64,000 nt of DNA from Tricholoma matsutake (Eukaryota > Basidiomycota > Agaricomycetes > Agaricales > Tricholomataceae), in assembly GCA_026075535.2 (NCBI GenBank), contig AP026541.1:7192001-7256000 (forward strand), in the 5' to 3' direction. Shown in pieces: positions 43,809 through 54,278 of this stretch. Every line of letters begins with the position of its first letter. Within the stretch, counting starts at the first letter, position 1. The notes beneath the pieces are model-generated. The model saw nothing but the letters and a program-made list of their open reading frames with translations, was not told where the DNA came from and ran no database searches. The position numbers and the translations under genes are program-made.

Positions 43809-46581
43809 TGTCCCGGATGACCACTGCCCAGGTCATTAGTCTGGGCGATTATCTTGAGCCCAACTTTGATCCTGTCTTACTCACTAATTCTCAACTTCTC
43901 GGTGTCCTCGGCTATCACAATGTACCCTATCCCTCTTCTTACACCAAACCAAAGCTGGTACAGATTTTTAACGATGAAATCAAAGCCAAGGCAGGTAAGC
44001 TCAAGAAGGAGCGTGTCAAGAAGGAGAACAGCCTTGCCAGCGATGAGGGCATCATCGATGGCCATTCCGGCCGACCTTTGAACGGTGGTACAAAGGTGAA
44101 ACATGCTCATTTGGCATCTGGTATTGGCTAATCATCAGGATCGAAGGCTCCGATCACAAGAAGGTCTTCCCGTCGCCTCTCGCGCGCACCAGTACAGGAG
44201 GAAGATACTTCTCCTGTTCGTTCTGAGGCCGTATGCATATGCACTCATTCTCGTTTCGTTCATCTTTTACTAATATACATTTCAGCCGAAACGACGGCGT
44301 TCATCTGCACAACCAACGTTGGGTGGACCGTCACGTAAAGTGCGCGCCACTCAACCAGCCCTTGCTGAAGAAAGTGAACCGGAGGAGGATGAATTACCCA
44401 TCAGGAAGGTTGGTAGAAGCAAGAAGACGGTAATGTTTCCCCTTGATACCCATACAGACCATTGATGCTGACCTGATCACGTCACTCTTAGACGGAGGCT
44501 GCTGGTGCCCAAGGTCGTCGTGTGTCACAAACGGTAAGCACCTATGTATTATTTGGGGGTACTGCTTAAACTTTGTACAAGGCAAATGACGACAGTGGCT
44601 GGGAGGATAATAACATTTTTCAATCGGGCGCCGAGTCATCGTCTCCAGCTCGCCCCTCTCCCTTACGCTCGAAAGTAGGCCGAAAAAGTGCGGCCACGCG
44701 AAACTCGCGGAAGTCATCGTCAGCTCCCCCTCAGATGCTTCCTTCACCTTCCCGACAACCCCACGCCTTCCGAGAATCGCATCTCTCCCCGCCACAGTCT
44801 ACCTTCGACCCTCAATTGCCCGCTCTTGAGAGGTTACCTGCACCGAAGTTTATCCGTGCCATTCCTGTGGAACGGTCATCCCCACTGAGAGCAGTCGAGT
44901 CTAAGAACGAAGACACTGAAGATGAGCTGAACTTAGTTGATGGTCCCATCGATGTAACAGACGTAGAAGGATCGTCCTTTGTCAAAGAAGAGGAAGACGA
45001 TCTCAATCCTGATATCTCAGCGGAGTGGTCCATCGCTATCTCACGAAGGATCGGCGAAGCCGATAAAATGGTTTCAAGGTCTTCTGCACCCCGTCGCAGT
45101 CATCATACAGTTGCATCAAGAATTCTCCAGCTGCTCTACACAGCTGTCGCGCTAGTGATTTGTGGTGTTGTCCTCAACTATAAAACGGAGTCCGCGGACA
45201 TAGGCTATTGTGATAGAGGAAGCAGGACAAACAATCACTTGGAGGAGCTGAGAGGGAGACAAAGCGCTGTAGAGTCATGTAACAGAGAGAACAGAACTCT
45301 CTTGTACCTTCCACCCTTATCTGCCCAGTCAGAAAGTGAAGGAGGTGACCTAACACCCTGTCCACTTCCACCACTGATCCCCTTCCCCCATCCGGATTCA
45401 TGTGCACCCTGTCCTGACCATGCAACATGCTCACAATACAGTGTTATCTGCGATGTTGGATATCTTCTGCGTGCACACCCTCTTCTTCCTTTCCTGCCTG
45501 CTTCAGCATCTGCACACAATGTCAGTCTATCATTATCGTCCCCCCCGATTGATTTACTATGGAAAGTTCTGTCTGCGGGTCTTGATGGGCTTCCCGGGTT
45601 TGGCAGCATTGCCTTGCCTCCCAGGTGCGTGGAAGATCCCAAAAGGAAGAGGAATATCGGGGCACTTGGTAAGGCCATTGAATCGTTGCTTGGACAAGAG
45701 AGGGGTCGTCGTTTATGTGCTGGGGGGAAAACGATGGATGATGCCGTCATGGATATTGATGGAGGGGATGCAAAGAAATGGGGTGTAGAGTTGGAAAAAT
45801 TACGGGATGTGATGAAGAAAAAGACGCCGGTAAGTCTTTTGAATTGATGATATTGCTTCTTCTGAAGATCCTCCCAACGTCTGTCATAGCCTCATCTTCT
45901 CACAACGTTTGATGATACGTTCAACGAAGCTATTCAACAACTGATCCAGTGGGGTGGTGTCGTCATCGGAGAGGACCTTGAGTGAGCATTGGTTTGCTGC
46001 ATTTCGTGAAGTTCTTATACTGTTATTTACCTGCAGAAACCATCGTTATGTTGCTCACAAAACACCCCATCTGACATGGGACTGCACCCTTACAGTCCAG
46101 TCGAGGGAAATATGGGCCAAATGGCGTAAGACAGTTTTAGGTGAGTCTTTTTGTTATGTGATAGTTCGGAGTCTAATCGTTTCGCTTAGGTTTGGTGGTT
46201 ATTTTTGTTAGTGTGTTATACGCCCGGGCGCGTGCGGCACAAAAGCAAATAGAGAACAAACGCGTTGCTGAGTTAGTTCAGATTGCGCTTGACACCCTAC
46301 GCAATCAGGAACTCGCATATCACACGGACCCAGTCACATCACCCCAGCCTTATCTATCTTCGCTACAGCTCCGTGATCTCATTCTACAAGACGAACACTC
46401 TGTTTCAGCTCGAAGTAGGCTATGGAAACAAGTTGAACATATAGTCGAGGGGAATGCAAATGTCAGAGCCAATCTTGAGGAGATTCAGGGAGGCGATGAG
46501 ATGAGGGTGTGGCGGTGGGTGGGAAGAGGTGCTGGTGTCAAGCAACAGGTGGAAGAACAGGTACAGGACCCCAAAGCTTAG
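43809..46581 (+). CDS. SRC1: Inner nuclear membrane protein, Man1/Src1 family (HeH plus MSC domains)
   Basis: Anchors chromatin at the inner nuclear envelope and takes part in nuclear pore and envelope quality control; the family is SRC1/HEH1 in yeast and Man1 in animals. Eight exons, with introns of about 50-60 nt, give about 797 residues. The HeH fold near residues 15-60 (FDPVLLTNSQLLGVLGYHN) is followed by a basic, Ser-rich nucleoplasmic linker with KRRR. A first membrane helix (YTAVALVICGVVL, about 375-390) leads into the lumenal Cys-rich MSC domain (DSCAPCPDHATCSQYSVICDVGYLL). A second helix (LVVIFVSVLYARA) begins exon 8, followed by a winged-helix-like C-terminal end. Splice sites restore one frame throughout. 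The start is the ATG at 43809; a second in-frame ATG lies 12 nt on. Confidence in the family is high. Confidence 0.9.
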
Positions 46582-47195
46582 ATGTCATCGGCATACCTTT
46601 TGTTTTGTGGTATGAGTCATTGTACATGTATTACTAGTAGTTTGTGAAACATGTGTATGTCGCTCATCGGGCTTTGTGAGAGATGGAAAAGGGTCAAGCG
46701 TATACTTAAGCAACCCCATGATTTGCTATTAAATTGCACCCCAAATTCACATTCACCTTGCGGGTCGGATTTGGGGGATGTGCGCTGCTGCTTCTCACCT
46801 TACCTCCCGCCCTCTTTATCTCACATTACCTCATCTCCTTCACGTCTTTCTATTACGCATTCTCCCGTCCAACCTCATGTCTTTGTGTTAATTTCCCTTT
46901 CCGCCGTTTGCCCTACTTACTACTTACCAGGAGTCAGGCGAGCTCATCCCTTGCTCTGAGTTACGTGACGTAGTCCCATGCAAGGGTCGCATGAATACGG
47001 ACCAGCAGATTTACTCTATGTATTTCTATTCTCACGTAACTTCTGGAGAGTTCACAAGTTGTGTCACCTAAATTATTATAAATCATCGGACTTAAACTCG
47101 GAGCCATCGACGTATAAGGAAGAAAATGAGCCGAGGGCCCAAGGACATATGTGCATTTGGAAAACGGCTCGATCTACCTGATTCCTTGTTCCTGA
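46582..47195. other. Intergenic region between convergent SRC1 and VPS23
   Basis: About 610 bp, AT-rich and pyrimidine-rich around 46790-46930. It contains the 3' ends of two convergent genes. I see no gene, repeat or RNA. Confidence 0.6.
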
Positions 47196-49121
47196 TCAAG
47201 ACCAATCATCAGATCCCATCGACCAGCCCATAGGTATCCCCGCCTGAATCTTCTCAATCAGGGCTCGTTTCATGAACTGTTCCTCTGCTAAAAGCCGCGT
47301 GCTCTAGAAGACAAAAAGTTCACCCTTTGCTTGGACATTAGCAATGGGGTGAAAAAAAAACACACCCTCAAAAACCGTTCGAGATCTATTCTCCCGGCGC
47401 TCAGCGCCCGGTGCAAATGGTAAATGGTGTCTTCGATTGCGTTGTCTTCAGCAACGAGGGTGACAAGTCTATTAATGGTCTTTGAGGGTGAGGAACAAAC
47501 AAAAGAAAGACCCCTTACTGGTTGTGGACGATGGTTGTGGAACAAACGAGCTCGTCAACTTCTGGATCCCCTTTACGACGAAGTTCTGCTATATTTGTCT
47601 CTGCCTGGTCAACCAGGCCTTTCATTCTGCCAGCTACAGTGCTGCACACCATACGTACTGCCTCCAACCGTGACATCTCGTCGCGGATAGCAGGTTCTCC
47701 ATTAAGGAGATCCGTCTGGTGAGCACGTAACCGTTCAGCATCTGTTGCTAGGGTTTCTGAAAGAGAGCTAAACTCTGACATCAATTTATGATAGACTTCA
47801 GCATGGAGGTGGAGTGTCTCTGGATTCGGAGGGCGTGGAGGTGGCGCTGTGGACGGGTTCTGCGGAGGAACAGAGGGCGTTTCCGGAGAATCCTCGTCAA
47901 GAAGGTTGGGATAAACGGAAGGTCGCTCAGAAGCAATTGCCTCTTGTTGCCGACTTCGCATCGAGAGTTCTGAACGATATAACGGCGAGCTCGACAAACC
48001 CACTTGCGAGGAGGGAAAGAATGCAGCACCAGCTGGAGAGCTAGTTGAGATCGATGCTTGCAAACGAGCAGCGCCATCGACATCTGCTGGAGAAAAACGT
48101 GGTACAGAGACATGACCGGCGAACGTATCGTTGTTATCGGAATGTGATAGGGCGACAGGAGGCTTGACATACGAGCTTCTGTATTGCGGGGGTCCAACAC
48201 CCGATGTAGTGCGAGGTGGAGGTGGTCTTGGGGGAGGGGGTGGCGGAGGGGAGGATCCAAGAGCTGTAACCTGTTTAGCAAGAATGTCATGTTAATATCA
48301 AGATGATATGGTTTAATACCTACATCAGAAGACTGTGGAGTCGGAGACCGAATGTCGACTGACGGAAGATAATCGGGCAACATCGGTTTTGGAGGGATTG
48401 CGGGGCGATCTGAAATTGATACGGATGAAGAAGCTACAGGTTGTGAGGACATGGGTGGTAAAGGCGCAGGTGGCGAGGGTGCCCCAGTGGGCACAGAGGA
48501 ACCTGGTAGAGGGGGAGGAGGTTTTCCTCGATAATCTCGAGAGAGAGGTGGTTGAATCGCTGTGCCACTTGGGGGCTTGGCATACACAGGAGGTTCCCGC
48601 GAGAATTGCTCTTGCATGGCCTCCAGCAACGCTGACAAGTTACATGCCTACAGAAGGAATAAGTCACATCCCAGAAGCAGACGAAATAGATAGATGCCTC
48701 ATTCTTGCGCGCCCAATGTTGTATGTATTGAATATTGCATCTGCCACTGACATCGATATATTTACCGGCCTTTATGAGCATACCACTGGTAGGGATGACA
48801 AAAGGAATGGGAGGATCTCGAGGATACTCTCTTGTCAACCAGATAGCAATTGGGATGTTATACGAAGCATTACGAAAAGAGATTGGAAGTAAGCCGTGAA
48901 TGCAAAGGAGTAGCTGAGAGCGGCCGTCATCATATACTGTATAAGAGATATCAGATAAGTTTAAGATTAAGTATAAATATGACGACTGAACTGTAAACGT
49001 CTGACTTTGGGCGCAAGGTAGAGAAGCGAGCGAGAGCAGCTTCGACATCGATATAAACGCGTTCTTTCTGCGAATACAATTGTATGTTTTGTCGCAGCCA
49101 TCTCTGTGTCAATGAACTCAT
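47196..49121 (-). CDS. VPS23: ESCRT-I subunit Vps23/TSG101 (UEV domain, steadiness box)
   Basis: Recognises ubiquitinated cargo and sorts it into multivesicular endosomes as part of ESCRT-I. Six exons give 551 residues. The N-terminal UEV domain (ubiquitin E2 variant without the catalytic cysteine) includes VYDDGRSQLLLCIHG, YNIPIAIWLTREYP and IPFVIPTSGMLI. A long Pro/Ser-rich linker (PPPPPPPRPPPP) follows, then a coiled coil (LHAEVYHKLMSEFSSLSETL). The C-terminal steadiness box (LVAEDNAIEDTIYHLHRALSAGRIDLERFLR..LLAEEQFMKRALIEKI) anchors it to ESCRT-I partners. One intron (48648-48697) uses GC-AG ends. The start ATG at 49121 is the only one in frame with the UEV start. It is divergent from the TEA gene. 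Confidence 0.92.
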
Positions 49122-49639
49122 GAAGGATTGCAGTTACGTAAGCGACCTAATGAGTTATGTCATGTTTTTCTCACGATCTTCTGGGTCTCCTTCCTGCTAT
49201 TTTCATCTAGTGCGATATCGAGATCTGCCTTGAAATTTGCTTCCGTTCCCGACGGAACTCTCTCTACAATTAGCAAAGGGAAAGAGTTAACCGCTAGCCG
49301 ATTCCTTGCCATTGCGGCCGATGCACCGCTATACCAATAAGGCAACCTCAAAGGAACAATTGAGGACAGGCACCCCGATTTGTTTAGCAGAAAAAGTAGA
49401 ATGTGACCCAAGGCTGCGCTCACATGGGAGTCTCCCAAACTCCGGTTCATACCTTCCTAGTCAGTTCCGGATCTCGGATCTCAGAGTCATCTTTTAGAGC
49501 TTTCACCTTGTCCCCGTTCCCTTTTTTTGACTGACAAAATGGTCCCGGAACCAAACCCAGTATCCCAGATGCTACAGGTATATAAGCGGTTCCTAATTCT
49601 TTTCTTTCCCCCCTTTCCGTCATAGGTTTCTCTCAGATC
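49122..49639. promoter_or_regulatory. Shared upstream region of VPS23 and the TEA factor gene
   Basis: About 520 bp between divergent start codons. The stretch 49160-49450 is open on the minus strand but resembles no protein domain. It contains an A-box-like motif (TGGTATAGCGG, minus strand, near 49330) with a poor B box, so a decayed tRNA-derived SINE is possible. A putative 5' UTR intron (GT at about 49579, AG at about 49624) lies just before the TEA start. Confidence 0.45.
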
Positions 49640-51215
49640 ATGTCTGCACCATCTGATGTCAAGCCAAAACAGTCAGACTTGGGTCCAAAGAAAACTCTGA
49701 CTCCTCAACGAAAGCACCGTAAGCTTTTGAAAGATGGCAGTGGTGAAGAGGTCTGGCCTGAATCCGTCGAGAAAATTTTCGTCCAGGGTGCGATCCGATG
49801 TCATAAAGCTCAGTCTTAGCATTAAACTTACGTCTACTTACGGTCTAGGTCTGCGGGAATATTGGCAATCACCGTGGGCAACATTTACGCAGTCTCGTGG
49901 CCGTAGTCGATGGCGGAATCAGTTCTTGGTCGATTATCTGCAGAAATATTGTATCAGTCGAACGAAAAAGCAGGTCGCGAGTCATATTCAGGTTCTGCGG
50001 AATATGTGGAAGGGAGAGCCTGGTTAGTGGGGATCGTTGTATTCGATCCGATTCATACTAAGTATACTAAGTTTAGAGTTCTACCTCGTAGCTGGTGGGG
50101 AAGAGCTTTTCCTTGACACAGGAGTGTTGGGTCTGGTGAAAGTGGAGGACGGCTATGATATGCCACTAGATTGCGACGAACACGACACGCCATCATCCAA
50201 CTCCGCATCTCCCGACGTCTCTCCGCGTGACCATCCGAGTGCAGACTTTTCTTCTCCCACCGCTACCCTCGCAAGTGACTCGGACAACACTTCCACGTTA
50301 TTACAACAAGATGACTGGTCAACCCATAAAGACGCGACCCCGCGTGCCGTTCTCTCCGTGTTTTCCTTCAATGCAACTACACGGCCGGTAGATTCGCAAG
50401 AGCGTCAGTCATCGTTTCCAAGTGCCGAGTCTCCATTGGATAGCTCATCGCCTCTGGCATTCTCCGGTCCGGCTGTTCCGCCTCCGCGAGGGCCGTATAA
50501 GCCTGTGATACAACAGCCAGTGGTTTCAAACCAATCCCGGAGCGCTGACGCCTCCTTCCCGCCTACATCGGGTATCAACGGAGTCAAGACAGTCTGCTTG
50601 TTGGCTGATGGAATGACTCCATTTTCTATTCATGTGGATGCGCTTCTAGCGTCTCAATCGAGAGGCGCATGGCTGGCTCTGAAATTGAAGCTGTATATCA
50701 CATCGGTGGATGATATCCGCAGCCCAGCAACCCTGCACGGGTTTGCCGGCAGTATATGTCTTTCCGGCGCGTGGGCCAACCCTGGAAAATGTATTACCAA
50801 GGTATACGTTGGCAATTCTTGCATTTCAGAAGAGGTCGGAGCGCTCGTTCTTTCTAATATTGAAGTTGGGCGTGTGACTGTCATCCTTCCCGATTCTTCT
50901 CTCGCCAGATGTCGATGGCTTGATGCTTGTGGGTACCGTCTATCGGTTTCTGAACTTGATACGCTAACTTCCCTCTTAGCCATTCCAACGAGGTTGACCC
51001 AGGAGATTAAGGTGGATGAACAAACCTTGGTCTACCTCATTTACGACCTGGATCGAAGAAATGGTATGCCCTCTGCAGAGTTGATGGGTTATCAGACTTG
51101 TAAATCAGCAGAGACGACCCCTGCTTCTCCACAACCCAATTTCTCAACAATATACTCGTGCTTGCCCTCACCCCAATCTTTGCCTTTTTATCGACAGTCG
51201 CTTCCTTTCCACTGA
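49640..51215 (+). CDS. TEA/ATTS-domain transcription factor
   Basis: DNA-binding regulator of the TEAD/TEC1/AbaA family, acting in the nucleus on CATTCC/CATTCT-type sites. Three exons (49640-49787, 49849-50022, 50077-51215) give 486 residues. The TEA domain, residues about 30-107, is recognisable from EEVWPESVEKIFVQGL, WRNQFLVDYLQKYC and ISRTKKQVASHIQVLRN (the third recognition helix). The C-terminal part is Ser/Thr/Pro-rich at first. From about residue 290 it has a conserved-looking block (PATLHGFAGSICLSGAWANPGKCITKVYVGN), perhaps the cofactor- or activation-related region of fungal TEA proteins. Fungal members control development and filamentation; the targets here are unknown. The start is the ATG at 49640, in frame with the domain. 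Confidence 0.88.
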
Positions 51216-51442
51216 TATCAGTGGATAGTATGTGACATGTGCAACGACCTTCAGATCTCTCATTCTGGAATTCCTGGAATATATTTATTCGTACATGGTC
51301 TTGAAGTCAATTCTTCATATCATAATTTTGGGACACATGTATACGTGTACTTAGCGAACATTCGTTCTTTTACCATGTATCATATTTTGAATGCTGTCTA
51401 GGATAATAATGTAACTGGTACCTCTGATCGATAACACCCAGA

Positions 51443-54198
51443 TTATGTGCGGGAGAATAACAGCTTTCCTGCCTCCTCTCTGACCTTAGCATGCCAGTGC
51501 GCTTTATGCAAAGCATGGAGTTCCCAGAACGAGGTCCCAAATGGGTGAGAGAGCTGTGGATCATCTACATCAGGTCGATAGATACCATCAAATACACGGT
51601 CTTCTGTATGTAAGAGTGCTTCCAGCTTCAGATCTTTGGCGATCAGCCTGCGAACGAAGTCGATCGCGCGAAGTGCTGTTGCTGGTGGCCAATGCAAGGA
51701 TGCGTTCAGCAATCGCTTGGCAAAAGCAGCGGAGCGCCATGACGGCCCGACATTCCCAGCAGTGCGAGGGGAGAAAACGATGTCCAGTGCACGGAACAAC
51801 ATGTCCGCCACGGAATGAACATGTCCTGACTGTATTTCAGCGATGTCGTCCATGAAGCTCAGTGGCAGGATGATAGCGTGTAAGCTGGATATGAAATCGG
51901 TTAGATCGATATTCAAGGCTTCTCCTATAGTCATCAGTTGAGCAATTATAATCAACAACAGCGGGACCAATGCACCTTGGCCCGATAATAATTCAAACGC
52001 GGTGACAATGCACGACAGACGATGACGTATGGCTTTAATGTCATTTGATAGTTCATCCGTTGGATGGCTCGTATGATGCGCTTGCGAAATGAGATCCTTT
52101 AGAACCTGCATGAGGTCTTCGAAGAAATCGATGTTAACAAGATGTGCAAATTTTGAAATGCCGTTCAACACTGCTGGAAGTAACGGAGTGGGGCGTGAAT
52201 TCTTCAATATACGGAAATACAGGGCAAACAGGAGTTTCAGTGTCTCGGTGTGCTGAGGGGAAAATATATTAAGTACCGAGAGACGGAAAGAAACTTGGCT
52301 TACTGTAACTGCTCGTTCTTCTTTGTCAATTTCGGCCTCTGTTTCACGAAATTCCTTCGCTATCTCCTTTTTCTCTTTCAGAGTTTTTTTCATCTTTTTG
52401 GTGAGGTGAGGCTCATCAGTCGTCTTTCCTTTCGCCCGTTTAGAAGCTGCTCTGCCACTTGACATCATTTTTGCCGAAGTATTCCGGTCACTCTTCGAGT
52501 GGGAAGCCCGCACTCCAAGTTCTGTCTTTAGTCGCAGATGGAGAAGGCACGAAAGGACCTGTGGGTGAACATTGAATCGTCGCTCCTTTATCATACGATT
52601 TAGTAATCGGACAATATCCAAGGAGACTGTTCCAGTAAGATCTTCGTCGAAAGCTTTGATGAGAGTTTTGAGGCAGAGATCCGAGGTCTAGCAAGAAATC
52701 ACTTGTATTTATTGATACAAGCAGGTGAACTATGTCATACCTGATTCCACGACCTTTGACTCAATCGAGCAACGATACAAGTCATGAGGTTGACTCTAAA
52801 ATTGAAGTGAGGAACTTCACTTAGCAACGTACACATGCATTGGAGCGCCACGACGGCCAAGTCGGTGTGATCTTTGCTTTCTCATTTCAGATTTTATGAA
52901 ACGCAGAAATTTTGGAAACTAATCACCTTTGATTTCTGCCTCCAATAATCGCAAATAGGTCTGATATATACCTACCAAACCTTGTTCCCAATCTCTGGTG
53001 CGCGCCACCATCTGACTAACTTTTTCTGCCTTCTCCTTGTCGGTGAGGGGACGAATCTTATATCCTGGAATGATATCCTTAAACACTGCAAGTTGGGAGA
53101 TAATAGCCAGCCTTCTGATATGTGGATCGATTATTACAGGATCAGGATGAGTTGGAGTTTGAATTTCCTTCATGGAGAAGGAGTAGAGACGTTTTAGGAG
53201 GCCAAGCTAAAGCTGCTGCGTAAACAGACCACTTTGATGCATTACATCCAACTTACATTATTCTCAGGGTCTGATATTATTTCTTGACAAATTCCAGCAA
53301 TTTGTTCCTTCGCACTCTGGATTCGTTCCTTTTTAGACTGTGTTCCGACAATATCCACAACAGCCGCTCGTCCGAACCTGGCCCCAGTAGAGACATCCTC
53401 GACGAGTGTCGTTTCTGGAGGACCATCTGCTTCTGACTGCTGCTCCTCTTCTTCATCAGAATATTCATCTGTTAGGGTTGAGAAGTGTACACCAGTTTGG
53501 CGAATACGTCCATCAGCAAGCTTTATCGGCAGCTTCTTAATAGCAGGTTTGTCTTCAGAATCCCACGAATGATGGCGTATTCGTGGGGTCATCTCATAAG
53601 GCATCTCATCGTCTGTGTCTGGGTGATAGAGAAAAGATTGGGAATCTTGGTCGGAAAAGACATCTTCTGCGTCTGAAGTGCCAAATGAATCCTTTTCCAT
53701 GTCTGAGTTCCATGAATCTTTATCCTCGTCATGAGAGTCAACAGAAGGCAGGTCATCATGGGCAAATACCCGATTTTTCGGCTGATTGAGACGATGTAAT
53801 CGTTCTGTTTCCATCTTACTCCTATGGTTGCGTTGTGTTTAGAATAAAGAGTGGATCGTGTCAGAGCTCATACCTGGCTATTCCCTTGTAGTCTAAGGTG
53901 TCCAAAAAGGATGCAGACCCAAGGATTTCCAAGTCTTGTTCCGACAAATCGATGTCCTCATCCTCGTCTTTATCAATTAGGGGGATTGGAATTGTATCTC
54001 TGTTAGTAGGCTGCTTCTTTGTTTTTCCTCTGTGGTTTGCTTTCGATTTGACCGAAGTCTGTGACGTAGGCTGATTCGCAGCAAGTTTGCGTTTTTTCGA
54101 GGGACCCTGACCAACAACTAAGCAAAAAAAGACAAGAAAGAGACAAACTTTAATACCGCAAAGGGAGGGGCTGGCCTTTTACTGTTCTGTTTCGCCAT
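51443..54198 (-). CDS. NOC3: Nucleolar complex-associated protein 3 (Noc3)
   Basis: Works with Noc2 in the nucleus to mature and export pre-60S ribosomes; in yeast it is also linked to replication licensing. Seven exons give about 817 residues. The N-terminus is basic (GPSKKRKLAANQ), followed by an acidic stretch (IDKDEDEDIDLSEQDLEILG) and the Noc3 N-terminal domain around LGLLKRLYSFS to LAVFKDIIPGYKIRPLTDKEKAEKVS. A Lys/Glu-rich coiled coil (KKMKKTLKEKKEIAKEFRETEAEID) follows. The C-terminal CBF/Mak21-like helical repeat includes LPLSFMDDIAEIQ and the closing DDPQLSHPFGTSFWELHALHKAHWH motif typical of the family. One intron (52253-52303) is a multiple of three and could be read through in frame, but its ends and the break in homology support splicing. 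Confidence 0.9.
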
Positions 54199-54278
54199 CG
54201 GTAAGTAGTTGGTTCTATATATGTATGTATGTATTTATAAATTTTATATCTCGATCACAAAATTTGACTTCTCAGCAT
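54199..54278. promoter_or_regulatory. Compact bidirectional promoter of NOC3 and APC5
   Basis: Only 80 bp separate the two divergent start codons. The sequence is AT-rich with a TATGTATGTATGTAT run and ATTTATAAATTTTATA, which could serve as TATA-like signals for both directions. Confidence 0.5.

Noticed and set aside
52253..52303. 17 in-frame codons of NOC3 between the coiled coil and the next helix
   Set aside because: The stretch has clear intron ends (GTAAGC..CTCAG), is pyrimidine-rich before the AG, and breaks the family's sequence, so it was treated as an intron.
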